In this document: piece after piece, positions 25,263-36,600 of the stretch
Numbering within the stretch: the first letter of the stretch is position 1
How the letters are laid out: each line of letters begins with the position of its first letter
Program-made: the position numbers and the translations under genes
Notes under the pieces: generated by a model
Databases searched by the model: none
The model's input: only the letters and a program-made list of their open reading frames with translations
What the model was told of the DNA's origin: nothing
Assembly: GCF_000315625.1 (NCBI RefSeq)
Contig: NW_005434636.1
Location: 331,298-395,297, forward strand
Length of the DNA stretch: 64,000 nucleotides
Reading direction: 5' to 3'
DNA from: Guillardia theta CCMP2712
Lineage: Eukaryota > Cryptophyceae > Pyrenomonadales > Geminigeraceae

Positions 25263-26663
25263 ATGCTGAGTGATACCAAATTCTTCTTGCCGGTTCAGAC
25301 CATATCGGACTGGTGTACATTAGAAGATGATACATATGAGTCGTCCAGCGCACCGTTATGGACTGAGGAATGGGCCATGAAGTTGCCACCGCAAAATGCT
25401 ATGGTCATAACTTCCGCTGACAAGCCTTACCCGGTGATTTATGCGAATAAGAAGTGGAGCGAGTACACTGGATATCCCTTGAAAGAGATACGGGGAAAGT
25501 CTCTCAGCATTCTTCAAGGACGGAAGACATGTCAGAGCCGAATCAGACTCTTGTCGGAAGCATTAGAACAACGCAAGCCTGTTGAAGTATCTGTAGTCAA
25601 TTACAAGCGGGATGGCAAGGCATTTCTGAATCATCTGACAATACTTCCCCTTTGGTCCGAGGAACTTGGGAGGATCTCATCGTTTCTTGGAATCATGAAG
25701 CCTGAAGATTATACGGAAACGTTCAGATTTCGAGAGCATAAATTCAGGCCAAGAGAATTTTTAGAACAGAACACAACAAAACATCTGATCCAAGATAAGG
25801 AAATCTTTCGTGCAGCAGAAGTAGGAGATCTCACTAAGCTTGTACATCTGGACAACAAATCCATGGCTCTCCGGAACAGACAAGGACAATCTGTTCTTCA
25901 TAGAGCAGCCATCTTTGGAAGAAAGAGCGTCATTCACCTCCTTTTGGGAAACAACCTTGTTACCAAAATGGCCTTGAACGTGGAAGACAACCAAGGATTG
26001 AAACCGTTGGACTATGCCCTCGCACATGGGCACGATGAAATCGCGGAGATGTTGAGAGCGCATGATCGCAATCTGCTCTTGAGCTCGCCCAAGGAGTATG
26101 ACACCATATCCAATGCCTCCTCCCCTTCGGAAGAATCGTCAATCCAAGACAGAGACGAGAGCGAGGCTCTGGCAGCAAGCCCGGTCCAAGCGCAAGACAA
26201 GAGCCTCATCTGGAGAAACAGAATGAGTGCCGCAGATTCAAACGGATGTATTTTTCAACGTAGCAGGAGCGATGATGCGCTACTATCGAGATCGCATGAT
26301 CCCCCCATCATATGTCAACGCGTACCCGGGAGTTCACTGAGAGATCGCATTCGAGCAAGACGGGCTACGATTCAGAGCATTTCAATCCTGGAATCTTTGA
26401 ATCCGGGAGAATTCAAACTTGAGTCAAACGAAAACAAGAGTGGTTCCGGAGTACAAGAGAGCAAGTTTCTAACGAGATTGCGACCATTGCGAGAGAAAAG
26501 AAACTCTTTTCACTATGACTTCGGAAGGGCTGCATCGGATGAGACTCCTCAAAAGACTTCAAACCTGAGGTCGATGTTTACAAGGGCTCGGAGCGAAAGT
26601 CCCACGTCTACCCTGAGAGATATGGCAAGTCACATTGCACGAAGAATTGCTGTTGTAACATAA
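25263..26663 (+). CDS. Single-exon LOV-like PAS domain plus ankyrin repeats; photoactive Cys missing
   Basis: This is a 466-residue predicted sensor or signalling protein without visible introns. Residues about 40-145 align without gaps to plant and algal LOV domains: YANKKWSEYTGYPLKEIRGK, then SLSILQGRKT where LOV has NCRFLQGPET, then VVNYKRDGKAFLNHLTILPL and ISSFLGIMKPED. The adduct-forming Cys is Leu (codon 25503-25505), and the preceding Asn and following Arg are changed too. Classic flavin photochemistry is therefore not expected. Residues about 180-265 form ankyrin repeats (AAEVGDLTKLVHLDNK, GQSVLHRAAIFGRKSVIHLL, GLKPLDYALAHGHDEIAEML). The tail is Ser/Arg-rich and looks disordered (SEESSIQDRDESEALA, RSRSDDALLSRSHDPP). 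It may sense another ligand or act as a protein-binding PAS. It converges with the PDZ gene, with 88 bases between them. Confidence 0.8.
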   Translation: MLSDTKFFLPVQTISDWCTLEDDTYESSSAPLWTEEWAMKLPPQNAMVITSADKPYPVIYANKKWSEYTGYPLKEIRGKSLSILQGRKTCQSRIRLLSEALEQRKPVEVSVVNYKRDGKAFLNHLTILPLWSEELGRISSFLGIMKPEDYTETFRFREHKFRPREFLEQNTTKHLIQDKEIFRAAEVGDLTKLVHLDNKSMALRNRQGQSVLHRAAIFGRKSVIHLLLGNNLVTKMALNVEDNQGLKPLDYALAHGHDEIAEMLRAHDRNLLLSSPKEYDTISNASSPSEESSIQDRDESEALAASPVQAQDKSLIWRNRMSAADSNGCIFQRSRSDDALLSRSHDPPIICQRVPGSSLRDRIRARRATIQSISILESLNPGEFKLESNENKSGSGVQESKFLTRLRPLREKRNSFHYDFGRAASDETPQKTSNLRSMFTRARSESPTSTLRDMASHIARRIAVVT

Positions 26664-26751
26664 CTGGATGTAAGAATAATGTAATTTCTTTCTTTAATTA
26701 AACTTTCAAAGCTTCATTGTCTCGTTTGCAGGCCTGCAGTTTCATGGTCAA

Positions 26752-29700
26752 CTATTTCTGCAGATTCATTGAATCTTTCCGAGGCCAAGACCTCACATCA
26801 AGTAGATCTTGATCCTGCGGCGAGTAAGAACAAACGACAAGGATCAAACACACGCTTGCCTCAGGACTGACGACCGCATGTTCAGCTCCCCACGACCCTC
26901 GTTTGAGCACCACCTGGAAGTCTTTCGAGGGTGACGAGGAGTTGGCGGATTCCTGGAATCGTCTGAACCGAAAGCTCACCAACGAGCCTCTCTGACCGCA
27001 CACACTTTCACGAATGGCTGGGAACGGCAGGTCATCCACGTTCTGACCGTTGACCTGCAAGAGCTCGTCGCCTTTCTGAATCACATTTGAATTGCTCGCC
27101 GACATTCCCAGGATCATGGACTCAACGGTAACTCTTCTTTCTTGCCTGCCATCAGCTAGGTGAAAGATATCTTCTTTCAGCTCCAGACCAACTCCCACGG
27201 GGTTGGGAAGGGCATTAATTCTCCTTATCTCGTCCTTGAGGACGTCTCTTTCCTCTTCAACTCTCTTCACCAACTGAAGCAACTCCTTCTTCTCTGCTGT
27301 CAGCGAGGCGATCACCTTCCCTTCCTTCTCCGACAGTTTGCTCAGGAATGTCTCGTACATTGTGATCATGAACGACGACAGTTGGACAGACTTGTCTTGT
27401 ATCTCTTGGAGATATCGGATCTGACTCAAATATTCCTGATTTCTGTTTTGCAATCTGCCGATTTCAAGTCTGAATTCAGAGTTTTCCCTCGAGATGTCTC
27501 TTGTCCTCCCGAGCTCCTCTTTGAGACTTTGGAGCTTCCTCTCTAAGTCGCTCTTCAATGCAACCTTGCATGTGTTAGAGTTCAAAGATATCTCAAAGAG
27601 CAGGATACCTCTCGATCGAGCTCATTCTTCAAAACGGTGTTCAATGATTTCTCCTCGTGGTACTTCTCCAAAGTTTCCTGATGGAACGACTTGAGCGTTG
27701 TCAATTCCCTTTCAGACTCTTTGGATTCCATTTTCACTTTTGTAGACATCTCCAGCAGTTCTGCTGTCTGCTTCTCAAACCTTCCGTTGATCACCTTGAT
27801 CTGCTCGAGCTCTTGTTTCACTGCATCTCTTTGTAATTCTGTTGCAATGAGCTTTTCATCCAAACTCTTGAGAGTCGCAGTCACATCTTCCTTTTCTCTC
27901 TTGAGTGCAGCAGCCTCTTCTGTCCGATACTTGAGGTCTGAAACTAACTTGGCGCACTTGGCCTCCTCCTCCTCCATGCATGTCTGAAGCCTGCTGTTGT
28001 TTCTCACCATCTCTTGAAGCCTCTGCCTCATATTCTTCAGCTCTTCTTCTCGCTTTTCACTCTGGTTTTCCATCTCTTCTCTTAACTCCTTCATCTGCGT
28101 CTCAGCCATTTTCAGCTTGTTGGCGGCAGTTTTCCGTTCCAACTCGAATTCTGCCTTCAAATTCTTATTCGCTTTCAACAATGCTGTATGCTTGGAACAC
28201 AGATCTGTTGCTGCCGCGACGAGAGAGTTCTCTGAAGCAGTAAGTTCTTGAACCATCTGCTCAGCGCTAACAATGAACTTGGCCTCTTGACTCAACAAGC
28301 TTGTCAGATCTGTAGTTTGGATACTGGAGCGAATCAATTGTTCCTTGAGCTCGTTAAACTTCTGGTTCATGCCTTGTTCCCGCAAAGCACTCTCTCCCGC
28401 GATAGAGCTCGTTGTCTTGAGCTTTGATTCCAACCGCAAGATCTTCCAAAGGTTCAGAAGGCAGCAATACCAACAGGAAAGTCACCTGCTGCTTGTAAGC
28501 CTGGTTTTCCTCTCGCACCTCATCCATCTCCATAGCATACAGACGCTGTTCTTCTTCCAGCTTGGCCTTGAGCTGAAAGTTTTGATCACACCACAGCAAC
28601 CAAGAGCACGTGAGAGAGTTCACCCTATCAACCTCTTTCACGAGGCATGCATGTTCGTGGAGCGAGCTGTCCTTCTGATGGATGATGTCTTGGAGGTCGT
28701 GCAGATCCTTCTGCAAGCTAAATCTATCTCAATCATCAGGAGGAGTGTGAATGCGATACCTTTCTATCTCATCTTCTACTCGTTGTTTCGTTTCAAGATC
28801 CCCCTCTAGCTTCTTGATGACCTCGTTCTGCGCGATCGATCTCATCGGTACAAGGTGTTGACTAGCGCCCACCTACCTTCTCCCTCAAGATGCTCTCTGT
28901 TTCCTTTCTTTTGTCCATTTCTTTCATCAGCTGTTCCATCATCAACAGAAATTTGCAGAGTTTTGAGCATAAACTACCATATTACGCGTCATGATCTCTC
29001 TTTCTTCAGCAAGTTGACACATTTCTTCCGCGTTAATCTTCACTTTGTCGGCGAGGTTTGCTCTCTCCGTCATCTCTCTTGCCATTTGCTCCTAAGATTC
29101 AGGTCGTGACGATTCTCTCTCATCCAATATTCCTTTACCGCCAACTTAAAGTGATGGGCAATGTCCGAGAGCTTCTTGAGCAGACTATCAAAGCTGTCAT
29201 CGTAGAACTTTTTCTCTTGGTCGTAGATTGAAGCTTTGAGCTCTGCATTCTTGCGTCTGTTTTCTTCTTCCATCTTTTCTGATTTCAAATTATCAATTGT
29301 CTTCTCGAGAGAGATAATCTGCAACATCATTGTACAGTCACCTTGACTTTGAGACCCAAACACGAGCTGAGGTAAAGATTTACCTTAGAATGCAAGATAT
29401 CAAGGTCGTTTGACCTCTGATGGTTTTCACTGATCGGACTATTGAAGGTCTTCTGCTTCAAGAATTGCTGACTCTCTTTTCTCGGGCTCCAGCTTTCCAT
29501 TGACTCTCTTCTTATCACAACAGTTCCTGCTTGCAGTTCAGACCCTCGTCCTCTTGTGAACAGCTGACTTACTTTGTTGCCCATCGTTTGATCTCAAAAC
29601 AAGTTCCACCGGAGATTCATTTCTTCTTATCAAGATGTCTCGAAGTGCCCTCAGATCTAAATTTCTGCATTGATGGTGAGATGCTTGTCCAACGACCCCA

Positions 29701-30082
29701 TGCACACACCTGCAGTTGTAACCATCCGCAAACATCAAGATGTCGTTCAGAAACACATTGCCACATCTCTCGGCAGGTCCGTTCGGAAAGATCTCAGTGA
29801 CCTACACATACTTACAACCTTCATCTGCTTCCCCTTCGCCTCCTCCATATCCTCCTCTCCTCTCTGTACCGTTGGCCATGTCGCTCCATCCCATTGCACC
29901 TTCTCGAATGTGATTCCTATACCCGCCATTCCGGATGTGTTGCTCATGTTCGGCACTGAGATAGCGGTTCTAGAGCGCCTGGTCGGCGAGGAGGGCTGAA
30001 CATCGATCTGCACCTGCTTCACTCCATTCTTGATCGGGGTTGACATCGCCGACGTCCTCCGCGGCGACTCCATCGACGCCAT
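26752..30082 (-). CDS. Two-PDZ coiled-coil scaffold protein
   Basis: This multi-exon scaffold has about 900 residues. The N-terminus (MASMESPRRTSAMSTPIKNG) is basic and Ser-rich. PDZ domain 1 follows: GIGITFEKVQWDGATWPT, then across an intron VTEIFPNGPAERCGNVFLND, ILMFADGYNC, and NLDLRALRDILI with SPVELVLRSNDG. About 550 residues of coiled coil come next (EKTIDNLKSEKMEEENRRK, LKAEFELERKTAANKLKMAE, LKREKEDVTATLKSLDEKL, EQIKVINGRFEKQTAELLEM). PDZ domain 2 sits near the C-terminus (GVGLELKEDIFHLADG, ILGMSASNSNVIQKGDELLQ, VNGQNVDDLPFPAIRES, SLVSFRFRRFQ). A short last exon gives DQDLLDVRSWPRKDSMNLQK. PDZ domains bind C-terminal peptides, so this should tether partners at a rod-like linker. Splice borders are approximate. 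Confidence 0.75.
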
Positions 30083-30662
30083 GGCTCGCCTTTTCCGGGG
30101 AGAGGATGTACCCTAGCCTGGCTATGTAGGGCAGTACCGGCGGTACCAGTGGCAGTACAAAGTTCCGGTACTGCCTTTCCGTCTCCTCGTACCATCTGCC
30201 GGACCGCCTCAATCAGATTTGCCTCCGATCCACCGGTACTATGGTACTGCCGCCGCTGCTACCGGCCTAGTACTTGCAGTAGTGATGACTGAAACTTCGA
30301 GTGGCCTCTCGGATCGGAGTTGAACTTGCCCGGCGTCGACTGACTGAGAGTCAGCCCGGCCTGCCGCGGGCCGGCGAACTCCTGTTCAACGGTTTGTCCT
30401 CGTACTCATTTTTGACTTAACCTTGAGTAAACATGCCACGCCGGGTCCTACTAGCCTACGGTTTGAAAGCCGCCGGGGTCGGCCCGGACTTCCGAGCCTT
30501 TCAATGCTCGGAGCCCGGGCCGGGCGCCGGGGCCGGCGGCCGCCCCCCCCCAGCATGAAAATGCACAATGCATTGAGTAAAAACTTTAGTACGGGATTCA
30601 GTTGAGTTATCCTGGAATTCAAAAAGGCGTGTCGGGATTCAATTTCACTGCCGTTGTTGGAG
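30083..30662. promoter_or_regulatory. Divergent intergenic region: GTACCG elements, GC island, conserved motif
   Basis: This lies between the PDZ gene (minus) and the HAD gene (plus). Bases 30125-30270 hold several CAGTACCGG/CCGGTACT-type words, some in inverted pairs. Bases 30345-30385 and 30460-30555 are GC rich with CCCGGGCC palindromes. Between them, 30393-30431 carries the shared AT-rich motif in reverse orientation. It is a probable bidirectional promoter. Confidence 0.5.
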
Positions 30663-32195
30663 ATGCAGCATAGAGGCCGATCGCCTTCCTCGTGCTTCTC
30701 CATTCAAGAGGATACAATCGAGACAGTGTCAAGCATAAGAGAGACAGGTCTACATCGAGAAGATGTCGAGGCTTCATCTTCAACATGCAAACGGAACAGA
30801 GACATTTCTTGTTTGCACGTTGCTGAAGTATGCAGTCATGTATCCTCTCATGCGAGAAGGACTTTTCAGAAGGCTCTAAATCAATGGAGGTTGCAGGGAT
30901 TCCTGCATAACAGAAACATCGTTGTCTTATTGCCAATCTTAACATCATGCTTGCTCTCTTCTTGTACCGCTAACATGATGAATGACCTGGTGACTTCAAG
31001 TCATGTTGAATGTCACGTGACGACGAGAAATGCAGCAAGAATAAGCAAACGATCGAGAATTTCTGGTTACACTCACATAAATTCACATGTACAATACCTA
31101 AAACTCCTGGAAAAGAACAAGTATTGGGAGAAACTCAATCTCAAGCCGGAACAAGGAATTTGCGAAACTAGCACATTCGTCACGAAGAAATTCGATTGCA
31201 GTAGCATTTCTCGTAGAAATTTGTTTGGCAGTGATACAGAACAGATACCTGGCACAGATCAAATTAAAATTGAATCACACACCGTCGATGGCGAGATATA
31301 CGAGGGATTTCGAAATGAAGTATTCCTTTCCACCAGACGAGCAGCCATATTTTTCGACTTCGACAAAACTTTATCTGCCGACCACATTCATGACCTGATG
31401 AAGGCGTCTCGCAAGGGATTATCAGGTATTTTTGTATGAAAGTCATCGCATTATTCTAATTCTTGGTCAGGTGTTGACGTTACAAGGGCATTTGGGGGAA
31501 TACAAAGAGTGAAAAGACTAGAAAGATTCCTTTCTGGACTTTCATCTTCCGGTGCCATCTTGCATATCCTTTCATTGGGGCATAAAGAAGAGATCATGGA
31601 GTCTTTGGTACTCTTTTACTGTGGTACTTGGAAGAAACACTTACCTGGTTCCTACAGAGAGCGGTTGGACTTGACCATATTTTCCCTTCAACGATGATCT
31701 ACGGCTGTGATGAGCTTCGTTTGAAAAGGTGATGCAAAAAAATCATCCCTCGCAACTGGAAAATCTGACTTGAGCATTACAGGTGTGCAACCAAGGCTCA
31801 ATGTGCCCTCCAAATTGCCGACAGCATGGGACTGAAGGTGAACGATTTCCACACCTGGGACGAAACTATCTCACTATGTCATATCAGGCTAGTGACGTGC
31901 TGCTTGTGGACGACGATCATGAGCAACTGGACAGTGATGAATCGTTTCAAGAGGAGAGTTCTTCGTCCTGCTGTGGAACATACTGGGTGCGATCAGGTAA
32001 AGCGCTTGCATTCATGTTGTTCATATGGCCCACCTCATTCGGTTGCCGATAGGTCAGGGACTGTCTGACAGGGACATGGCTGCTATCGGTGGAATGGTTG
32101 CTAGCAAACTTCGAGAGAAGGACCCTGTCTCTGACACTTGCCAACCTGTTCACGATCTTAATCGTGAGAGACCTTTGGGCTTAGTCGATGTTTGA
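30663..32195 (+). CDS. Membrane-anchored HAD-fold protein (phosphatase-like)
   Basis: About six exons encode a HAD-superfamily domain. Motif I is AIFFDFDKTLSADHIHDLM, with the DxDxT nucleophile and acid aspartates present. A motif II-like strand is AILHILSLGHKEEIMESL. The next exons read VGLDHIFPSTMIYGCDELRL and ATKAQCALQIADSMGLK. Motif IV is ASDVLLVDDDHEQLDSDESF. The end is GLSDRDMAAIGGMVASKLRE to LGLVDV. The N-terminal 230 residues are unrelated and Ser/Arg-rich, with one hydrophobic stretch (IVVLLPILTSCLLSSCTA) that could anchor or target the protein. The Lys of motif III is not clear to me, so activity is not certain. HAD proteins of this type hydrolyse phosphoesters or bind substrates without catalysis. 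The first ATG in frame is at 30663. The gene converges with the next one, with 42 bases between stops. Confidence 0.65.
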
Positions 32196-32237
32196 ATACT
32201 TGTTGTACAATACTATGTAAAATGTAACATGTTCGAG

Positions 32238-33327
32238 CTAAGGACATTTGCCACTTTCATACAGCATTCCATCCACACAAGCAGTGCTCTGAAACAAACA
32301 TTACCACCTTGGGGTAACCATATTCAATACCAACGACTTACGATGTCATTCTGCCTCAACAAGGCAGTTTCATCAGCTGATGGGGCAAGAGGATCTGATT
32401 CTCCAACGATGGCAGCTGTAGCAGAGATCAACATACTTCAACTATATCATGAAGACATACCTGCAAGTTCAGACTGACTTGTTTCTAGGTTATGTGTGTT
32501 TCTCGCCTCTTCAGCCCGGTTCTCCCCATCTTCCCTTTGCCCGATCTCATCTTGAGAAGGATCAAGTAAGCCGATGATTCAAGCTACTGTGAAGCTGCTG
32601 CTCACCAACATATGCAGTGCTCCGCTTGATATCCTCCTTTAACAAGTCTCCCTCGTCATCGCGCTGGTTTGCCAACTTGTCTTCGTAGTCCACTTCATCC
32701 TGAAGCGATTGACGATGCGCTTCCCACCTAGAAGGAATAAGTTGCCTTATAGTTTGGAGCTTGCAAGGCACCTTCCAGATCGCTCCGCCATGTCCTGATC
32801 ATTCTTTGCGTCTTCCACGGTAGCAATCATATTTGCATATCTCTCAGCGTCATCATTTGATTCCTCCAGGTCGCTGATTTCTTTTTTAGTGTGCTGGTCT
32901 TCAAACTTGGAGTCCTCATCAAGGTCCTTCTCTGCTGCTAAGCTGTGCCCATCCACCTCCGTATGGAATCTGCAAAAAAGCACATAACCAAACTTGATTG
33001 CACGGAAACAGTCAAAGAAGAGACACGTACGAGAGGGGATCTTGAAACCCTTCCTGCCCTGTTGATGGGAAGCTATCCACTGCTGCCTGGGCCAACACAT
33101 TTTGAGCTCTGAGTATCTGCGATCTCAACCTGTAAGCTGCAGGCAAGCAAGAAGTGGAGCTTTACCGAAGCTTGCTTGTCATCGTCAGGACCGAAGGGAC
33201 CTCCGTTCAGCTGCTCTAGTTGCGTTCCCATCCCTCCATCCTCAAGCACGAAGATCACAAGCATTATCCCTGCCATCGCCCCTGCCACAGCCGCGACACT
33301 CGCCGCTCTCCCCCCACGACGAACCAT
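32238..33327 (-). CDS. Small type II membrane protein with acidic coiled-coil domain
   Basis: I do not recognise this gene. About seven exons encode roughly 250-300 residues. The N-terminus MVRRGGRAASVAAVAGAMAG plus IMLVIFVLEDGG is a basic start followed by one membrane helix, so type II topology or a signal anchor is likely. The rest is hydrophilic and strongly acidic, with coiled-coil character: HSLAAEKDLDEDSKFEDQHT, KKEISDLEESNDDAERYANM, WEAHRQSLQDEVDYEDKLAN, RDDEGDLLKEDIKRSTAYV. Further exons read DEIGQREDGENRAEEARNTH, VGESDPLAPSADETALLRQN and ISTACVDGMLYESGKCP, with matching phases. Upstream (33328-33611) lies a GC island. Its general build resembles Golgi or endomembrane coiled-coil proteins; the function is unknown. 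Confidence 0.55.
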
Positions 33328-33379
33328 TGCCTCTTCGCCTCTGAAAACGGAAATAACGGATAATCATTGTTACGGTTGA

Positions 33380-33525
33380 GTTGTAGTCCTGCCCGGCCGG
33401 CCCGGGGGCCCGGGGGCCGGCCGCCGCGGCGAGTCAGTGTCAGTGCCAGTCGGCAGGACCATGCGGCTGTCTCGACTCTCCTGATTGTCCTCGTACTGAT
33501 TTTTAACTCAAGTGACTCAAAGTCG
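33380..33525. promoter_or_regulatory. GC-palindromic island with adjacent conserved AT-rich motif
   Basis: Bases 33388-33435 are almost pure G/C (GGCCGGCCCGGGGGCCCGG). Bases 33485-33523 carry the shared motif in reverse orientation, containing the core GTTAAAAATCAGTACGAGG exactly. It lies between the 3' end of the receptor-like gene and the start of the type II membrane gene, so it may serve the latter as a promoter. Confidence 0.5.
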
Positions 33526-33611
33526 GGGAGATGTTTGGATCGGATTGAGAGAAGACATTGAAGGGAATTTGGAGGCAGTCAAACAGTTCATTATGGTATT
33601 TAGCAGAGTAT

Positions 33612-36600
33612 TTAGCCCCTCGGCTCCTCCCCGAGCGGAGGTGTTGTACTCATCATCCTGGGCCACTCTCGCTGCACATCACCTACAGGTGTTCCTTCCC
33701 TTGGGCCCCGCCTTGTTCTTTCCCGAGTTCCCTCCGCTTCCTCAAGCGCGACTTGCTGGGCTACTCTCCCTTGCTCCTCTTTTGCTGCCTCTACGAGAGG
33801 ACGGGGAGACCTTAGCCCACGAGAAGACCTTCTCTTGGGCTTCATGGCTGGATCTGTGCCGGCCACCTCGGCCTGCTGCTGCTCCTCTTGCTCTCTAGCG
33901 CCTTGCTGAGGTTCTTCGCTGCCCTCCTGCTGCGGTTCTTGTGCTTCCTCCACGGGAGGACGGCGAGATCTGGTCCCAGAAGACCTCCTCCTGTGCCCCC
34001 TCACCTGCTCTGTCCTGCCCTCCTCCTGTTGCTGCGGCTCTATATACCCCCCGTCTACTTCAGGGAGGACAATCCTGTAAGAGCCCACTTGACGAGCAGA
34101 GCCTCTGCTGGCCAAAGTTGGTTGAGCTCCGCCTCCCTGCTCCTGCTCCGGCTCCTCCTGCAAGAAGGACGTGCTCGGCTGCTGTACCTGCTGCGGCTCC
34201 TCGCCCTCAACTGAAAGGCCCTGAAAAGAGAGGGGTGTCTCGCGAGGAGAACTTTCCTCCTTCTCCTCTTGGACCGGCGGCACATCTCCGACGGAGTGTG
34301 GCGGGAGGCATTCAGCCTGTGACTCGAGCTCTGGTTCCGACTCGCTCTCCTCCATCACCTCAGCAATTTGTTCTTCCCAGATGCGAGCAGGGTAGAGCGC
34401 GTAGTTCTGCATGGCGCTATTGATCCTCTTTTCTCCCCTCCTTGATTCCTGCGGAGCGAACAAGTGAGAGGGAGCGTTGCAGGGTCATGTACAATCACCA
34501 TTGCTGAGAGGAGGGTACGGAGTGAGGTCTTGGTGATAAAGAATCGCCAGACACGTTTGATGACATCTTCTTGCGCTACCCACAAGACGACGGGGAGAAT
34601 GAGGATGAGGAGGTTGACGACGATGATGATGGCAGACATGGTTGTCTCTTCGGTCTCGCCAGTGATAGGCTCGTTCAGACGATTCTGCATGCTGCAAGAA
34701 GACAATCAAGAAAGGGAGATGAAGAGATGGAAGGAATACCTCTGCACGTGAAGGATGATTCCATCTGCATCAAGTGTCAGACGTCAACCACAAGGAAACA
34801 AGAGATCGTTACAGAAGAGCGTCATCGTTTGTGTGAGCAGCGAAAGCTGGTAGAGGGTGTTGAGGCGACGGTTGATGAAGGGGCGGAGGTAGATGGCGAG
34901 CATGAGGGACCAGAAGGCCACCACACAACCTGCCGCCACCTGCTGGGGTGAGTCGGGGTAGATGAAGCTTACGATGCCCATCATGAGGAACCTGGAGGGC
35001 AGGATTCGTGAGTGAGGAGCGACACTGCATCGGTGACTTGACTCACTTTCGCATCATGTCGACGATCTCAAAGTACCAGAAGTCAACCTGAAGTCATGTC
35101 AGTTGCAAGAAGTTGACCCGACGCCTTGTCACCTTGTAGGCCTGGAAGATAAAACCTGCCTGATGCACAGCAACCTTCTCGACATTGACCAGATCGTCTT
35201 CGTCCACCTCCTCTTCCTCCTCCTCCACCTCCTCCGAGGCCACAGACGCTGTGGACGAGAGCTTAATAGCCTTGATCTTCATCTTGCTCTTCTTCTCAAT
35301 CAGCTCATCCTGCGTCATCCATCGGCAAGGAGGGACGGCGATCTTCCCCTGGTGCAGCAGCTGCTTGCCCAAGAGCAGCACAGCCTCCTTCAACCGGATC
35401 TCCTGCAGCCTGATAACAAGCTCCTCCAGGGGCATGGGGAACTTCGATAGCTCTTTCCTCTTCCCGTAGTAGGCGCGAGCAGCGATCAGCAGGTTTTGCT
35501 TCCTCTGCGACCTCTCCTCCTCGGCGGCCTGAGTCCACTCCTTCTCGCGCTCGATCCACTCGAAGAGACGGGCCGGTCCTCCGGGATAGCTTCTCCTCCA
35601 TCCGGGCAGGAGAACCCAGTCGTAGACGAGCGCCTTGAAGCCCGTCGGGCCGCGGGCCATGAAGTACCGGAGCCAGCTCTGCCGGAGGAAGCCTTCCTGG
35701 ATCTCTGACGTGTCGATGATGCCCTCGCCATCTTGTCCTCCGTCCTCCTCCACGTTCATGATGTCGTCTGGGATGTCGTTCAGGTTGTCAACAGCGATCT
35801 GGATGGGATCGAAATCTTCCTGCTCTGCCATGTCATCCACTTCACATGAGTCATCTGCAGCTTCCTGCATGTCCATCAGCTCCTCCTCTCTCTCGTTGTC
35901 CAGCCTCTCGCAAATGTGCCGCACCCACAGAGACTCCTGGATGCGAAGGTACAGGCTGATGAGGTTGAGTTGCTGCTCTGCCACTGCCACATTCTTGGTC
36001 GCCCTCAAAATGATCGAGCTTGTGTCACGGTTGAACATCTTGCCGACAAAACTTCCTTCCAGAGGGATCTTCTCGCAGCTCATCGAGAAGTAGCAGCAGT
36101 AGGTAGGATCTTCTTCGTCCTCGTCCTCGAACCCAATGTCTTTCTTGGACGAATTCAGTGCCATGTTCTGCTCTTCCACTTGTTTCTTCCATCGGCCTAT
36201 AACCTCCTGACCCTTGAGGAGGAGGAGCCTTGCTTCGTCGAAGAGTTCGTTGTTGATGAACAGGATGCACTTGTTCAGGTCTTGCCCATCATATCCGTGT
36301 GGCAGACGATCGTTGAAGGCGAAATCCGGACATCCTTTGATCCAGGATATGGCACCGGAGCACCACTTGATTCTCTTGATGAGCAGAGCCTTCTCGTTCT
36401 CATGGTACCCCTGCTTCCTCTCCAGCTTCTTCAGCCTCATGGATACTTCCGTCCGCCATCTCGTCAGCCCCGCGATCGTCACATCCTTCACTGCCTTCCT
36501 CGCCTTGATGAAAGTTGGCTCTGACGCCTCGGGGTCTGACTCCTTCCGCAACCATTTCTACGACATCATACCATCAGTCCCGTTCCCCGCACCCCCAGAC

